Source of the DNA: Pedobacter terrae
GTDB taxonomy: Bacteria > Bacteroidota > Bacteroidia > Sphingobacteriales > Sphingobacteriaceae
Assembly (NCBI RefSeq): GCF_900100705.1
Contig: NZ_FNCH01000005.1
Coordinates: 62,001 to 126,000 of the forward strand
Length of the DNA stretch: 64,000 nucleotides
Direction: 5' to 3'
Part shown: positions 28,785 through 38,849 of the stretch, one piece after another
Layout of the letters: the number at the start of each line of letters is the position of its first letter
How positions within the stretch are numbered: position 1 is the first letter of the stretch
Position numbers and translations under genes: made by a program
Notes under the pieces: model-generated
Databases searched by the model: none
Seen by the model: the letters and a program-made list of their open reading frames with translations, nothing else
Told to the model about the DNA's origin: nothing

Positions 28785-29957
28785 TTAAAATTTAGGATCA
28801 AAATTGAAATAGATCGGATTTGATATGGCTACCATTTTTCCGCTTAAACTGGCAGATTTTGGCACTTGAGGGTAATCCGTATTTTTGCCTTCTACCGTAA
28901 CCCGGTAATAAGTACGGCCTTTTAAATCAGGGGTATCAGTAAATTGAATAGCAGGAATTTTACCGCTAACCTTAAAGCTATCCAGCTTTGCCCCATTCTT
29001 GATTACGGTAATGGTATATTGCTCGTTAGTTAATTTATTGCCCATCAATTGCACCTGGAATTTTACCGGTTTACCAGTTGAAACCGCATTATCGCCCATC
29101 ATCATTTCAAACTTCCCGTTACCATGATAATCCGCATAAAATTCAACTCTTGGCGCGAAAGGGTTTGAACTTACGGCAACCGTCCCATGATCTAAAGCAT
29201 CTATAATTGCCTTAAGGCTACGTTGTTTTGCAAAAACCCAGGTTGTTGGGGTGCCTACATAGTTATATTCGGCCTGATAAGTATTGGCACCAGGTTTTTC
29301 AGCTGCGGTGGGTACGCCATGATGCGCATCACTTCCACCCCTGCCCGTCATCATTCTGCCTGAAGAAAGCATGTCATCCCAAATCATAATCGCATTTGCA
29401 TTTTTTGACCATATGGCCGAATTCCAAATCTCGATAGACTCAACCAAATCGTAAGAAAAGCCAAAATTATCTTTCCCGCTAGGATGATTTGCCGATAAAT
29501 GAATGCCCAGTGATTCCTTAACTTTTCCAATATTAACGTCGCGGGCATCCCTGATATCATATAGCCTCTGGTGGTTGTACGGTTTATCAGAAAACACATT
29601 TCCATGCCCTCTGGTTGTAGTCCATTCGGCACCATATAATAACAGTAACGAATCTGACTTAAATTCCGGATCGGCCCAGGTATGGTGAGCAACATCGCCA
29701 TTAACATGATTATCGTGATCGGTTATGCACACAAGATCCATCCCTACTGATTTTGAAAAATTTATGATTTTCGAAATCGAATTGTTTGATGATTCGGTAC
29801 TGTGCCTTGAGTGCACATGTAATTCACCTTTTAACCAAATGCCTGATGCATTTATAACTGCCGGAGGATTTACAGTTTCCTGCCCCTGGAGATAATCCGC
29901 AGCAAGCATTAAAATAAGACAAGTTAAAAAACGAAAATATTTTGATTGAAGGGTCAT
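28785..29957 (-). CDS. Exported PHP-domain metallohydrolase (CehA/McbA-like)
   Basis: 390 residues. Signal peptide about 1-25 (cleavage near YLQGQ). The PHP core shows the metal-binding HxH in LKGELHVHSRHS (about residue 48), CITDHDNHVNGD near 77-88, AEWTTTRGHGNVF, HLSANHPSG and GRGGSDAHHGVP with further His/Asp ligands. A C-terminal beta domain (about 275-385) follows. PHP proteins are metal-dependent phosphoesterases or hydrolases; the CehA/McbA group acts on esters. Lying next to alkaline phosphatase and phospholipase genes on the same strand, it is a candidate phosphoesterase, though a 235-base gap with a repeat separates it from them. Confidence 0.82.
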   Translation of the reverse strand: MTLQSKYFRFLTCLILMLAADYLQGQETVNPPAVINASGIWLKGELHVHSRHSTESSNNSISKIINFSKSVGMDLVCITDHDNHVNGDVAHHTWADPEFKSDSLLLLYGAEWTTTRGHGNVFSDKPYNHQRLYDIRDARDVNIGKVKESLGIHLSANHPSGKDNFGFSYDLVESIEIWNSAIWSKNANAIMIWDDMLSSGRMMTGRGGSDAHHGVPTAAEKPGANTYQAEYNYVGTPTTWVFAKQRSLKAIIDALDHGTVAVSSNPFAPRVEFYADYHGNGKFEMMMGDNAVSTGKPVKFQVQLMGNKLTNEQYTITVIKNGAKLDSFKVSGKIPAIQFTDTPDLKGRTYYRVTVEGKNTDYPQVPKSASLSGKMVAISNPIYFNFDPKF

Positions 29958-30020
29958 AACTTGATTTAAAACTAGGGATTAAAGAAGAAGCGGTATGCTG
30001 AAGGGATAATTTATAGTATA

Positions 30021-30060
30021 AAAGATTTCTCGACTGCGTTGCACTCCGCTCGAAATGACG
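30021..30060. repeat. REP-like element, half copy (family A)
   Basis: Sequence aaagatttctcgactgcgtt followed by gctcgaaatgacg matches the right half of the family A elements at 18765-18863 and 28623-28703. It lies between the PHP gene and the alkaline phosphatase gene. Confidence 0.55.
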
Positions 30061-30192
30061 GTAACTCGGGGAATCTTTAGGTGTAGATTAATACCGTCAT
30101 TTATATTGGTTTTGAAATAAATTAACCCTCAAGGATGACATTTTGCATTTATGATATACCCTCCAGTTTACTTGTTTGCTATGTAATTAAAA

Positions 30193-31596
30193 TTAAGCTT
30201 TTACTAAAAATGATTCCGGCATTTCTGCAGCTTTAAGCATAAAATTATGCAGCTCGTAATTTTTAACAAAAGATTTTAAATTTTCAGATCCCGGTCCAAA
30301 CATGGTTAATTCTACGTAGTCACCAGTATGGTTCATTCCCGCCCACTGCACATCGGTATATTTGCCCAAAATCTTGCCGTACTCATAAAATGGCAGGTTC
30401 GATTCATTATAAAGCTGCCCTGGTACGATATCCTTAAAATGAACCAATAATGATTTTACATCTTCTGATTTCATTTCAAAACCTTGATTTTCTTTGATCA
30501 GATCAATTATTTTCTGCTCACTGAACGATTGATTTAATTGCGCTAAAAGCCAGGTGTTACTGTGTTTGAAGTTTTGAAGGCTATCGAACTTTTTGTTGGC
30601 TTCATCTGCATAAAATAAACCAGGGTTCGAATTGCCATGATCTGTGGTGATGATTACCAATGTTTCTCCATCGTTTTCAGCAAATTCTAATACTTTTCCA
30701 ACAGCTTCATCAAAAGCAAGCTGATCGAAAATTAAACCGCTCAGATCATTTGCATGCGCGGCCCAATCTACTTTACCGGCTTCAACCTGTAAAGCAAAAC
30801 CATCTTTATGATCTTTCATCAGCTCAATGGCTTTCATGGTCATCTCGGTCAAAGTTGGTGTTGACTTGATGAGTTCCTGGTCGTGCAACCGATCTACCTC
30901 GTAAGGCATTCCATCTTCTGCAAACAAGCCTAAAACTGGTTTAGATTTGTCTAAGGCTAACATTTCAGTCCTGTTTTCAGCAACTTTGTAGCCCTGCGTT
31001 AAATATTTCGGAATCAGATTTCCACCTGTCCTTTTCTCCCCGAAATATTTATGTCCGCCGCCCATCATCACATCGAATTTCAAGCCTAAATACATTTCTG
31101 CAATAATATCCTGGCCACCCCGGTTATCAATATTTACACAAAAACCTGCCGGCGTTGCATGGGTAATCGGCACAGTAGTTACACAACCAACTTTCTTACC
31201 TTTTTCTTTAAACTTTTGAAGAATTGGCTGCGGCTTTTCGCCATTCATCCCTACATTTAGCGAACCGTTTCTAACGCGCATGCCCCCACCCCAAGATGAA
31301 CTGGCTGCAGCAGAATCTGTAACCAAAGAACTTGCAGAAGCGGTATCCATTAGTGCTCTTACCGCTTTATTATCCCGGTAAAGTCCTAACCATTTACTGC
31401 TTCTGCCAAATATGCGGTTAGCATAGATATCGGCCATATTCAGCGTTCCGATACTCATCCCATCACTCACCATCATAATGATGTTTTTCGCTTTTTTTCG
31501 GCCAGCTACAGGCGAAGCGATTACATCTTTCATACCCACAAAAGGCAAACCTAAACCGGTTAATAAACCTCCTTTTAATAACGATCTTCTATTCAT
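30193..31596 (-). CDS. phoA: Alkaline phosphatase with Tat-type signal
   Basis: 467 residues. The N-terminus NRRSLLKGG followed by a hydrophobic stretch and an Ala-Ser-Pro site near 28 is a twin-arginine signal, so the enzyme is probably exported folded. The phosphatase core has metal-binding Asp45 (MMVSDGMS), the nucleophile Ser95 in LVTDSAAASSS, Glu and His ligands in VEAGKVDWAAHAND, and IITTDHGNSNPG and MNHTGDYVELTMFGPGS. It would release phosphate from phosphomonoesters. It starts eight bases after the phospholipase C-like gene, so the pair can act in sequence: lipase releases a phosphorylated headgroup, phosphatase frees the phosphate. Confidence 0.93.
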   Translation of the reverse strand: MNRRSLLKGGLLTGLGLPFVGMKDVIASPVAGRKKAKNIIMMVSDGMSIGTLNMADIYANRIFGRSSKWLGLYRDNKAVRALMDTASASSLVTDSAAASSSWGGGMRVRNGSLNVGMNGEKPQPILQKFKEKGKKVGCVTTVPITHATPAGFCVNIDNRGGQDIIAEMYLGLKFDVMMGGGHKYFGEKRTGGNLIPKYLTQGYKVAENRTEMLALDKSKPVLGLFAEDGMPYEVDRLHDQELIKSTPTLTEMTMKAIELMKDHKDGFALQVEAGKVDWAAHANDLSGLIFDQLAFDEAVGKVLEFAENDGETLVIITTDHGNSNPGLFYADEANKKFDSLQNFKHSNTWLLAQLNQSFSEQKIIDLIKENQGFEMKSEDVKSLLVHFKDIVPGQLYNESNLPFYEYGKILGKYTDVQWAGMNHTGDYVELTMFGPGSENLKSFVKNYELHNFMLKAAEMPESFLVKA

Positions 31597-31604
31597 ACCT
31601 ATTC

Positions 31605-32669
31605 TTAATTTTTAAACAAAGGGTTGGCTCTAAAGTATTTTCCATCAGTAAAACTGATGGCATAATCTGATTTAAAATGTGTGCTTTTTTGATAATAATC
31701 AGTTGTAATAATTTGGGCGCCCGCTTTACAGGCTGCTTCGAAATCCCTCCAGTCATTGTTTCTGGCTTGCTTCGTATCGGCATCTGCCCTGGTTCTGATG
31801 ATATAACCTTTCTTCACTAATTCGGGAATCTGTTCATCCTTCGGATTATTCCGGATCATTAAAGCGGCCTCCGGCGTTCCTGGCTCTGCATTGGCAAAGA
31901 GTACACGGCCTTTAAGTGATGGATGCCCCTGAATGTAGGTAGCGCGTTTTCGGTCCTTAGCATCCAGAACGAAAAGGAACTTACCTTTCGCCTGACTAAG
32001 TTTAGGCCAGTTTTTGGCCAGAACAGCTTCTTCCAAAGTGTTGTATTGACCTCGCACCCTATCCGGATTTATGATATGTTCCTTTCCTAAATTTTCAATA
32101 ATTACCGCATCCAGTTCATCAAAAGTTTTACTGGTAAACACTTCTGGCTGTGTAAATCCTTTACGTTTTATCGAATCGTCTTTAACTTCTAATGTGATAA
32201 AAACAGGTGTGTGGTCTGGATGAGCTTCCGACCATTTCTTTAACTGCTGCAAAGCAACTACAAAAGTTAATGCTGATGACCTGAAATCTAAATCAGGAAC
32301 ATGGAATACCTTAAATCCGGGTTTATTCATTTCACCGTTTTTATCGAATGCTGGCTGACCTTTAACCTGTTCAAAACCTCTCGGGTGAGCATATTTACCA
32401 CCTTTCTCATCAGCATAAACATCGATTTCCAGATTCCTTAAACCCAGATCCAATTGCGCAGGCATAGGAATATGTTCATAATCCAGCCTGTTCGCAGCTA
32501 CCGGATCCTGTGATTTTATTACATTGAACAAAGCCGGATCTATGGCCTGCTTATAACTGTTATGCGAACCGATTACCTGTATCTGATTGATTGGCAAATC
32601 GTCCTTTTTATTAATTAAGGCAATTGCGGGCAGCACCAGCAATAAACCAACACAGGTAACCAATTTCAT
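31605..32669 (-). CDS. Ca2+-dependent phosphoinositide phospholipase C-like phosphodiesterase
   Basis: 354 residues. Signal peptide about 1-19. The PLC-like TIM-barrel phosphodiesterase signature IQVIGSHNSYKQAID places the first catalytic His at residue 36; LRNLEIDVYAD supplies the acidic metal ligands and FKVFHVPDLDF the second His. Later segments PVFITLEVKDD and KGKFLFVLDAKD complete the barrel. Members cleave phosphodiester bonds of phosphoinositides or similar glycerophospholipids. It lies between susD (nine bases upstream) and the alkaline phosphatase, which suggests that the locus takes phosphate or polyol from phospholipid headgroups or lipid-linked glycans. Confidence 0.88.
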   Translation of the reverse strand: MKLVTCVGLLLVLPAIALINKKDDLPINQIQVIGSHNSYKQAIDPALFNVIKSQDPVAANRLDYEHIPMPAQLDLGLRNLEIDVYADEKGGKYAHPRGFEQVKGQPAFDKNGEMNKPGFKVFHVPDLDFRSSALTFVVALQQLKKWSEAHPDHTPVFITLEVKDDSIKRKGFTQPEVFTSKTFDELDAVIIENLGKEHIINPDRVRGQYNTLEEAVLAKNWPKLSQAKGKFLFVLDAKDRKRATYIQGHPSLKGRVLFANAEPGTPEAALMIRNNPKDEQIPELVKKGYIIRTRADADTKQARNNDWRDFEAACKAGAQIITTDYYQKSTHFKSDYAISFTDGKYFRANPLFKN

Positions 32670-32678
32670 ATTTTAATT

Positions 32679-34268
32679 TTAGTAGCCCGGATTCTGTTTT
32701 AAATTGCTGTTAAGCTTTAGTTCGTTGGCAGGAATCGGATAAATTCTTCTGGTGACATCTTTATTCATTTTTAAGACATCGTTTGGTAAAGGGTATTCTG
32801 TTTCGAACTGCCCAAAACGGATCAGATCGTTTCTTCTCCAGGCCTCCCAACTTAATTCGCGTGCACGCTCATCAAGCAAATCCTGCAAACTTACTGCGCT
32901 AGCTGTTTCTGCACCCGCACGGGCCCTTATTTTATTTAATAATAAAAGTGGTGTTTGTAATTCGCCGTTCACAGTAGTAGCTGTGGCACCTCTTAATATT
33001 GCTTCGGCTTTCATTAACATCGCATCGGCCAGACGTAATAAAGGCATATCATTTCCATTAAGACGGGTGGCCTGAATGGCATTTGGATCTGGCCAGTATT
33101 TTACTGAGCGGACACCTTTTGCCTGATCGGCAACTGTATTACCTAAATCCATTGGTTTACCTGGTTTTAAAATTAAATCCGGTGTAATTTCAATTTGTGT
33201 AGTTGTTCCTGCTACAAAAATTGGCTTGGTTAAATCTGGCTTACGGTTTGCATCGGGTGCATATTGTTTTCCAATTAACCAGAAGCTGTTGCGAATATCG
33301 TTTGTTAAATTGAAGCGGTTGTAATATTCTGGCGTGGTACTCATCGAAATACTGAAACCTACATTTATTCCATAAGCTGCCGCTAAAGCAGGATAAAAAC
33401 CAAACCTTGTCATCTGATTACCGGGAATTTGCTGATCGTAAGGAATTGCAAAAATGGTTTCGTTAATCTGCGGACCGTTATTTACATCAAAAATATCGCT
33501 ATATTTTGCATCTAAGCTATAATTACTGTTTTTCAAAATATTATCGGCCATAGTTACCGCATCATTATATCTTGGCTTTCCGGTGTATACTTCTGCGTTC
33601 AAATACATTTTTTCCAATAAGGCATAAACCATTGCCTGTGTTGGACGCCCATAAACGGCCACACGGTTAGTGTTATCCTTTACCGGTAACTGAGGAATTA
33701 CTGCTAAAAGTTCTTTTTCTATGAATTCGAATACTTTTTCGCGGGTTTGGTTTCCAGGAGGTGTACTCACCGGAAAAGTATCTATTATGGGTACGTTTCC
33801 ATACAAATCCATCATAAAGTAATAATACAAAGCTCTCATTGCTTTTACTTCAGCTATACTTTTAGCTTTTGAAGCATCAGATGCAACTGATTCGGTGGTA
33901 AGATTAATTAAGCGGTTACAATTGTTAATGCCACCGAAACCCCATTGCCAGATATCCCTTACATTGGTGTGATCAATAGTCCAGGTATGGTAATGCAACT
34001 GGCGGTACTGGCCTCCATCATCAAAGTTTCCATCACGTGCAGGCAGGATAGCCGCATCAGTAGAAAGTTCCTGCATTCTCCAGTAAGGCACGCCATACTG
34101 TGATGATAAGTTAGAATACACGGTGCCAAAAAGCGCCGTATAATCTGCATTGGTAGTGGGAAAATTGTCCTTAACGTATTGTGATTCTACATCGACATCG
34201 AGCTTGCTGCATGATTCCAACACCATCAAACAGGCAAACATATTAAACAGGATGATAAACTTTTTCAT
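32679..34268 (-). CDS. susD: SusD/RagB family lipoprotein (organophosphate locus)
   Basis: 529 residues. Lipobox LESC gives lipidated Cys20. SusD features include the N-terminal helices with INNCNRLINLTTES and AEVKAMRALYYYFMMDLYGN, and the C-terminal LLNKIRARAG and ELSWEAWRRNDLIRFGQFET, ending in a YPIPANELKLNSNLKQNPGY-type tail. It lies 12 bases after its susC partner and nine before the phospholipase-like gene. It should form the lid of the outer-membrane transporter of this locus. Confidence 0.94.
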   Translation of the reverse strand: MKKFIILFNMFACLMVLESCSKLDVDVESQYVKDNFPTTNADYTALFGTVYSNLSSQYGVPYWRMQELSTDAAILPARDGNFDDGGQYRQLHYHTWTIDHTNVRDIWQWGFGGINNCNRLINLTTESVASDASKAKSIAEVKAMRALYYYFMMDLYGNVPIIDTFPVSTPPGNQTREKVFEFIEKELLAVIPQLPVKDNTNRVAVYGRPTQAMVYALLEKMYLNAEVYTGKPRYNDAVTMADNILKNSNYSLDAKYSDIFDVNNGPQINETIFAIPYDQQIPGNQMTRFGFYPALAAAYGINVGFSISMSTTPEYYNRFNLTNDIRNSFWLIGKQYAPDANRKPDLTKPIFVAGTTTQIEITPDLILKPGKPMDLGNTVADQAKGVRSVKYWPDPNAIQATRLNGNDMPLLRLADAMLMKAEAILRGATATTVNGELQTPLLLLNKIRARAGAETASAVSLQDLLDERARELSWEAWRRNDLIRFGQFETEYPLPNDVLKMNKDVTRRIYPIPANELKLNSNLKQNPGY

Positions 34269-34280
34269 TTTCTTATTTTT

Positions 34281-37268
34281 TTAGAATGATGCACTTACAC
34301 CAAAACTATAGGTTCTTGTTTTTGGATAATAATTGTTGTTGTCTATACCCGGCGTTACACCACCCATATTAATCTCAGGATCAATACCACTATAGTTTGT
34401 GATGACGAAAACATTATTTGCTGTTGCGTATAATCTAATGGCTTTGATAGCAGGATTTTTAGGTCTTATGGTATAACCGATTGTAGCATTATCTAAGCGC
34501 AGGTAAGAACCATTTTCCACAAAACGATCAGAGATCAGGTATGCATTCGCATCGTTGAAAGATTCGCCTAAAGTAAATCTTGGAATATTTTGCAGCTTGG
34601 CATCAGCCGGATTGTTTAATGATGCCATTGTTGCATTTAATATTTTATTACCCAATACTCCACGAACAAGGAAGTTCAAATCCCAATTTTTATAGTTGAA
34701 GGTATTTGCCCAGCCGTAAATTAATTTTGGTTGTGCATCGCCTGCAATTTTAGCATCTGTTGTTAAGGGTTGTGTAGCAATGGTTTGTCCGGCGGCATTA
34801 ATATAGGTACTTACGCCAGCCGCATTTTTACCCGCATAGTTCCATAAATTGAACGTACCTAAGGCATAGCCTGGCTGAATCAGCTGACTGAAATTTCCAG
34901 ATTGTCCTTTACCACCGAGTTGGGCAGTTTGGATGTATGAAATTTTATAGAAATCATCAGATAAAGTTTCTACAACGTTTTTATTGTGTGCAATGTTTGG
35001 AGAGGTTGTCCATTTGAAATTGTCTGTTTTAACCGCAATTGCGTTTAAAGAGAACTCAACACCTGTATTTTTGATTTTACCAACGTTGGCCGTTATGGTT
35101 GGCAGGAAAAACTGCGTGGTTGAAACCTGATAATATTCATAAATTAAATCAGAAGTTTTCTTCACATAAAAATCAACTGAACCTGTAATTCTGTCTTTAA
35201 ATAGGCCAAAATCTAAACCAATATTGGTAGTAGCTGTACTTTCCCATTTCAAATCCGGATTAGGATTTCGTACCGGCCCAATGGCATTGCTGATATTGCC
35301 ATTATTTAAAAACTTACTATTTCCGGCAGGCGTACCATAAACCAGTAGTGCAGCAAAGGCATCAAAGCCTAAACTGTTACCCGAAACGCCATAACCTGCA
35401 CGGAGTTTTAAATCACTTACTACAGGAACAGCTGTCATAAAATCCTCGCTGATAATCCTCCATCCGGCAGATACCGCAGGGAATAAACCCCAACGGTTAT
35501 TTCTTCCGAAAGCAGATGAACCGTCATCTCTTAATGAGGCCTGTAATAAATATTTTTCGTTGTAATTGTATTGAGCCCTTCCATAGTATGAAATTAACCT
35601 TAAGGTAGATATCGGGGCGTTATTGAATGCAATTTGCGAAAGCAACGTTGGGTTTGAAAGGAAAAGGTTGTTATAACCCAAATTATCATTTGAGAAATTC
35701 TGTGTGGTTACACCAAAACCATCGTTGGTTCTGTCTTCCTGCCACGAATAGCCACCAAGTAATTTCAAACTGTGCTTACCAAAGGTCTTATCGTAGTTAA
35801 AATAACCTTCAAGCACCTCACTTTTATTTAAAATATCAATTTTCTGCGCTTGTCCGTTAACACCCCTGGCTAATCCCGATTGGCTGTTGAGGTAAGTGCT
35901 GTAATTATTCTGATCCCTTTGCGAAGAAACACTGGCTGTAAACCTTAAACCATCAATAATATTAACCTGTGCCATCCCGTTAATCAGCGTTTTGTTGTTC
36001 AGGTTATTAATAATGTTATTATCTACAATTGATAAAGGGTTTCTGGTTCCGCTTCCGGTGCGGTTATAGTTTTCCTTGTAAGTTCCATCTGTATTAAAAG
36101 GATTTACTGTTGGCAAATAAAACAACATGTTTGGTAATGCCTGAGATTGATAAATATCTGAGCTTTTTGAATTGCTATTCGTAACGGTTAAACCCAATTT
36201 TAACCTGTCGTTAAAAAATTTCTGGTTAATATATGCTCTTACAATAGTCCTTTTCAAAGAAGTATTTTTTAGTATTCCTTTGTTATCCAGGTAGTTTACG
36301 CTTGCTCCGTAATCTGATGCCTGACCTGAACCGCCAAAAGAAACATTATGATTCTGTAAAAAGCCTCTTCTTTCTAATAATGACTGCCAGTTGGTATCAG
36401 AACCATCATCATCAATAGGGTTTAACGCTTGCTTATTATCCGCAAGATATTGTCTTAGCTCAGGTGCGGAAAGCATATCATATTTTTTCGATACGTTTTC
36501 AACTGCAGCATATCCATTATAGGATAAACGTGCCTGCCCACTTTTAGAATGCTTTGTAGTAACCATAATTACGCCATTTGATGCTCTCGAGCCATAAATT
36601 GCTGTTGAGGATGCATCCTTTAAGATATCTATACTTTCAATATCGGCAGGCGCAAGTAAATCAATTGATGCACCGGGAACACCATCAATAACATAAAAGG
36701 GTTCTTGTGCTGCACCTTCTCTAAATGAAGAAGGCCCACGCAGCGTAATTGATGGTTTAGCATTAGGGTCGCCACTTTTGGTTACGTTTAAACCAGCAAC
36801 CTTACCTTGTAAAAGTTGTGCCGGATTAACCATAACACCCTGATTAAATTCTTCCGATTTTATCGAAGTCACCGCACCAGTTACATCTTTTTTATTCGCG
36901 GTACCATAACCGATTACCACAACATCTTTCAAATTTTGATTATCTGGCATAAGCGTTACATTAATCCGCGTTTGATTGCCAACAGGTACTTCTTTTGATA
37001 TACTGCCCAGCATGGAAAAGACTACTACGTTAGATGATTTTGCAGAAATGTTATAGTTTCCGTCAAGATTTGTAGAAGTTCCGCCTGTCGAGCCCTTTAT
37101 TCTTATCGTTACACCAGGAATAGGCTGATTCGTTTCATCAACAACTCTACCGCTAATGTTCTGGGTATTTTGCGCCATTACATTTATAGAGAATAACATC
37201 AGCATAATCAATACACCCTGCAGCCTGCGTACCTCAGTAAAGTAAATCAGTTTGTAAATTTTTTTCAT
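34281..37268 (-). CDS. susC: SusC/RagA family TonB-dependent transporter without STN domain (organophosphate locus)
   Basis: 995 residues. Signal peptide about 1-32, then a carboxypeptidase-regulatory-like domain (about 35-110, GRVVDETNQPIPGVTIRIKG), the TonB plug (VVIGYGTANKKDVTGAVTSI to ILKDASSTAIYGSRASNGVI) and a barrel ending in YSFGVSASF with a terminal Phe. Unlike the other two SusC proteins here it has no STN domain and no sigma/FecR pair nearby, so regulation must come from elsewhere, perhaps a phosphate-responsive system; the sequence does not settle this. A TAnnTTTG-type box lies about 55 bases upstream. Confidence 0.95.
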   Translation of the reverse strand: MKKIYKLIYFTEVRRLQGVLIMLMLFSINVMAQNTQNISGRVVDETNQPIPGVTIRIKGSTGGTSTNLDGNYNISAKSSNVVVFSMLGSISKEVPVGNQTRINVTLMPDNQNLKDVVVIGYGTANKKDVTGAVTSIKSEEFNQGVMVNPAQLLQGKVAGLNVTKSGDPNAKPSITLRGPSSFREGAAQEPFYVIDGVPGASIDLLAPADIESIDILKDASSTAIYGSRASNGVIMVTTKHSKSGQARLSYNGYAAVENVSKKYDMLSAPELRQYLADNKQALNPIDDDGSDTNWQSLLERRGFLQNHNVSFGGSGQASDYGASVNYLDNKGILKNTSLKRTIVRAYINQKFFNDRLKLGLTVTNSNSKSSDIYQSQALPNMLFYLPTVNPFNTDGTYKENYNRTGSGTRNPLSIVDNNIINNLNNKTLINGMAQVNIIDGLRFTASVSSQRDQNNYSTYLNSQSGLARGVNGQAQKIDILNKSEVLEGYFNYDKTFGKHSLKLLGGYSWQEDRTNDGFGVTTQNFSNDNLGYNNLFLSNPTLLSQIAFNNAPISTLRLISYYGRAQYNYNEKYLLQASLRDDGSSAFGRNNRWGLFPAVSAGWRIISEDFMTAVPVVSDLKLRAGYGVSGNSLGFDAFAALLVYGTPAGNSKFLNNGNISNAIGPVRNPNPDLKWESTATTNIGLDFGLFKDRITGSVDFYVKKTSDLIYEYYQVSTTQFFLPTITANVGKIKNTGVEFSLNAIAVKTDNFKWTTSPNIAHNKNVVETLSDDFYKISYIQTAQLGGKGQSGNFSQLIQPGYALGTFNLWNYAGKNAAGVSTYINAAGQTIATQPLTTDAKIAGDAQPKLIYGWANTFNYKNWDLNFLVRGVLGNKILNATMASLNNPADAKLQNIPRFTLGESFNDANAYLISDRFVENGSYLRLDNATIGYTIRPKNPAIKAIRLYATANNVFVITNYSGIDPEINMGGVTPGIDNNNYYPKTRTYSFGVSASF

Positions 37269-37322
37269 GAATGAATAATTTATAGTTTGTTTGCATTAGC
37301 CAGAACGGCACCTCATTTTGGC

Positions 37323-37330
37323 CAAACCTA
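37323..37330 (-). promoter_or_regulatory. Candidate -7 box (TAnnTTTG) for the organophosphate susC operon
   Basis: The minus strand reads taggtttg, a full match to the Bacteroidota -7 consensus, 55 bases before the susC start. A TTTG lies 15 bases further upstream, shorter than the usual spacing of about 19, so the call is tentative. The rest of the 336-base gap 37269-37604 between divergent susC and the ArsB-like gene is AT-rich with nothing else I can name. Confidence 0.35.
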
Positions 37331-37604
37331 ACGACTAATTTGCCACAAAGATGAGCTTGTTTGGTTAGGGATTTATGATGTAAAAAATACTGAATTGTTA
37401 AATTCGGAAAGGAAAAAGCATCGGAATGTTAAGAAAACCCCTATTAAATTTAATATTAAGCTTTTTAATTTAACATGAAATATAATAATGCTCCAATCAA
37501 AATATCGGGGTTATTTTAATTAAATGAACAAAATATTTGTGCTGGCAGATGTTTCCATGTGCCACAACAGCTAAGGAAAAAGCAATATCTTAGCGCTATA
37601 AAAT

Positions 37605-38849
37605 ATGACTAACATACTCATCTGGATTATTTCTTTCCTCGCGATAGCAGGTGTGATCATCAGGCCTTTTAAAGTTACCGAAGCGGTATACGCCATAAGT
37701 GGAGCTGCCTTATTATTGCTGTTCGAGTTGATTACCTTTTCTGATGCCTTTTCTGGAATCGCAAAAGGTCTGGATGTTTATTTATTTCTTACGGGCATGA
37801 TGTTACTGGCTGAAACCGCCCGGGAAGAAAAACTATTTGATTGGCTGGCCGCCCATGCCACTTTAAGGGCCGGGGGATCTTCGGGAAGATTGTTTTTGCT
37901 AATCTATCTGGTTGGCGTGGTGGTAACCACATTCCTCTCCAATGATGCTACTGCTGTTGTATTAACGCCGGCTGTGGCCGCAGCGGTTAAAGCAGCGAAA
38001 GTAGAAAAACCACTGCCCTATTTATTAATATGTGCATTCATTGCCAATGCAGCTTCTTTTATGCTGCCCATTTCTAACCCTGCCAATTTGGTGATTTATG
38101 GCACGCACATGCCATCGTTAATGCACTGGCTCGGCCTGTATCTCATCCCATCCATATGTGCTATTACCGTAACTTATTTTATGCTCCGATTCTCTCAACG
38201 GGCTTGTTTAAAACAAAAAATCAGAACGGAGATTGATTTACCTGAATTAAGCCGCGGCGGTAAGACAGCTTTAGTCGGAATCGGTGGAACTGCAGCGGTT
38301 TTATTGGCCGCTTCGGCTTTGAATATTGAACTTGGATTGCCTACCTTGATTACTGGTGTTGCCACTAGTGCCGTCGTATTGGCCAGCGCAAGAAAAAATC
38401 CTGTGAACGTGATTAAAGGGATATCATGGGCGGTGCTTCCCTTAGTAGCAGGTTTATTTATAGTGGTTGAAGCGCTAAATAAAACCGGGATGATCCAGCA
38501 TTTAAGTACATGGTTAAATGATGCGATAGCACAGTCTGAAACGGCAGCCGTGTGGCTTAGTGGTGCTGTAACCGCAATAGCCTGTAATTTAATGAATAAT
38601 TTGCCTGCCGGATTAATAGCGGGCAGTGTATTGCAAAATGCGCATACACCGGATATGGTTAAAAGTGCGGTATTGATCGGCGTAGATCTTGGTCCCAACC
38701 TCTCTATAACCGGTTCGCTGGCTACCATATTGTGGCTGGTGGCTTTAAGAAGAGAGGGACAGGAAGTAAGTTCCTGGACATTTTTAAAACTGGGAAGCAT
38801 AATTATGACAGCGGCGCTAGTAGTTGCCCTACTCTCCTTGTGGATTTGA
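37605..38849 (+). CDS. arsB: ArsB/NhaD-type anion permease (arsenite efflux-like)
   Basis: 414 residues, about 11 membrane helices, with no signal peptide. It matches the ArsB branch of the ion transporter superfamily: GLDVYLFLTGMMLLAETARE, TTFLSNDATAVVLTPAVAAA, PISNPANLVIYG, and the repeat-half counterpart NLMNNLPAGLIAGS and GVDLGPNLSITGSLATILWL. ArsB proteins export arsenite through the inner membrane. No arsR, arsC or acr3 gene is adjacent, so the substrate is inferred from family only. It is divergent from the organophosphate locus; arsenate is a phosphate mimic, so co-location with phosphate scavenging would make sense, but this is speculation. Confidence 0.85.
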   Translation: MTNILIWIISFLAIAGVIIRPFKVTEAVYAISGAALLLLFELITFSDAFSGIAKGLDVYLFLTGMMLLAETAREEKLFDWLAAHATLRAGGSSGRLFLLIYLVGVVVTTFLSNDATAVVLTPAVAAAVKAAKVEKPLPYLLICAFIANAASFMLPISNPANLVIYGTHMPSLMHWLGLYLIPSICAITVTYFMLRFSQRACLKQKIRTEIDLPELSRGGKTALVGIGGTAAVLLAASALNIELGLPTLITGVATSAVVLASARKNPVNVIKGISWAVLPLVAGLFIVVEALNKTGMIQHLSTWLNDAIAQSETAAVWLSGAVTAIACNLMNNLPAGLIAGSVLQNAHTPDMVKSAVLIGVDLGPNLSITGSLATILWLVALRREGQEVSSWTFLKLGSIIMTAALVVALLSLWI

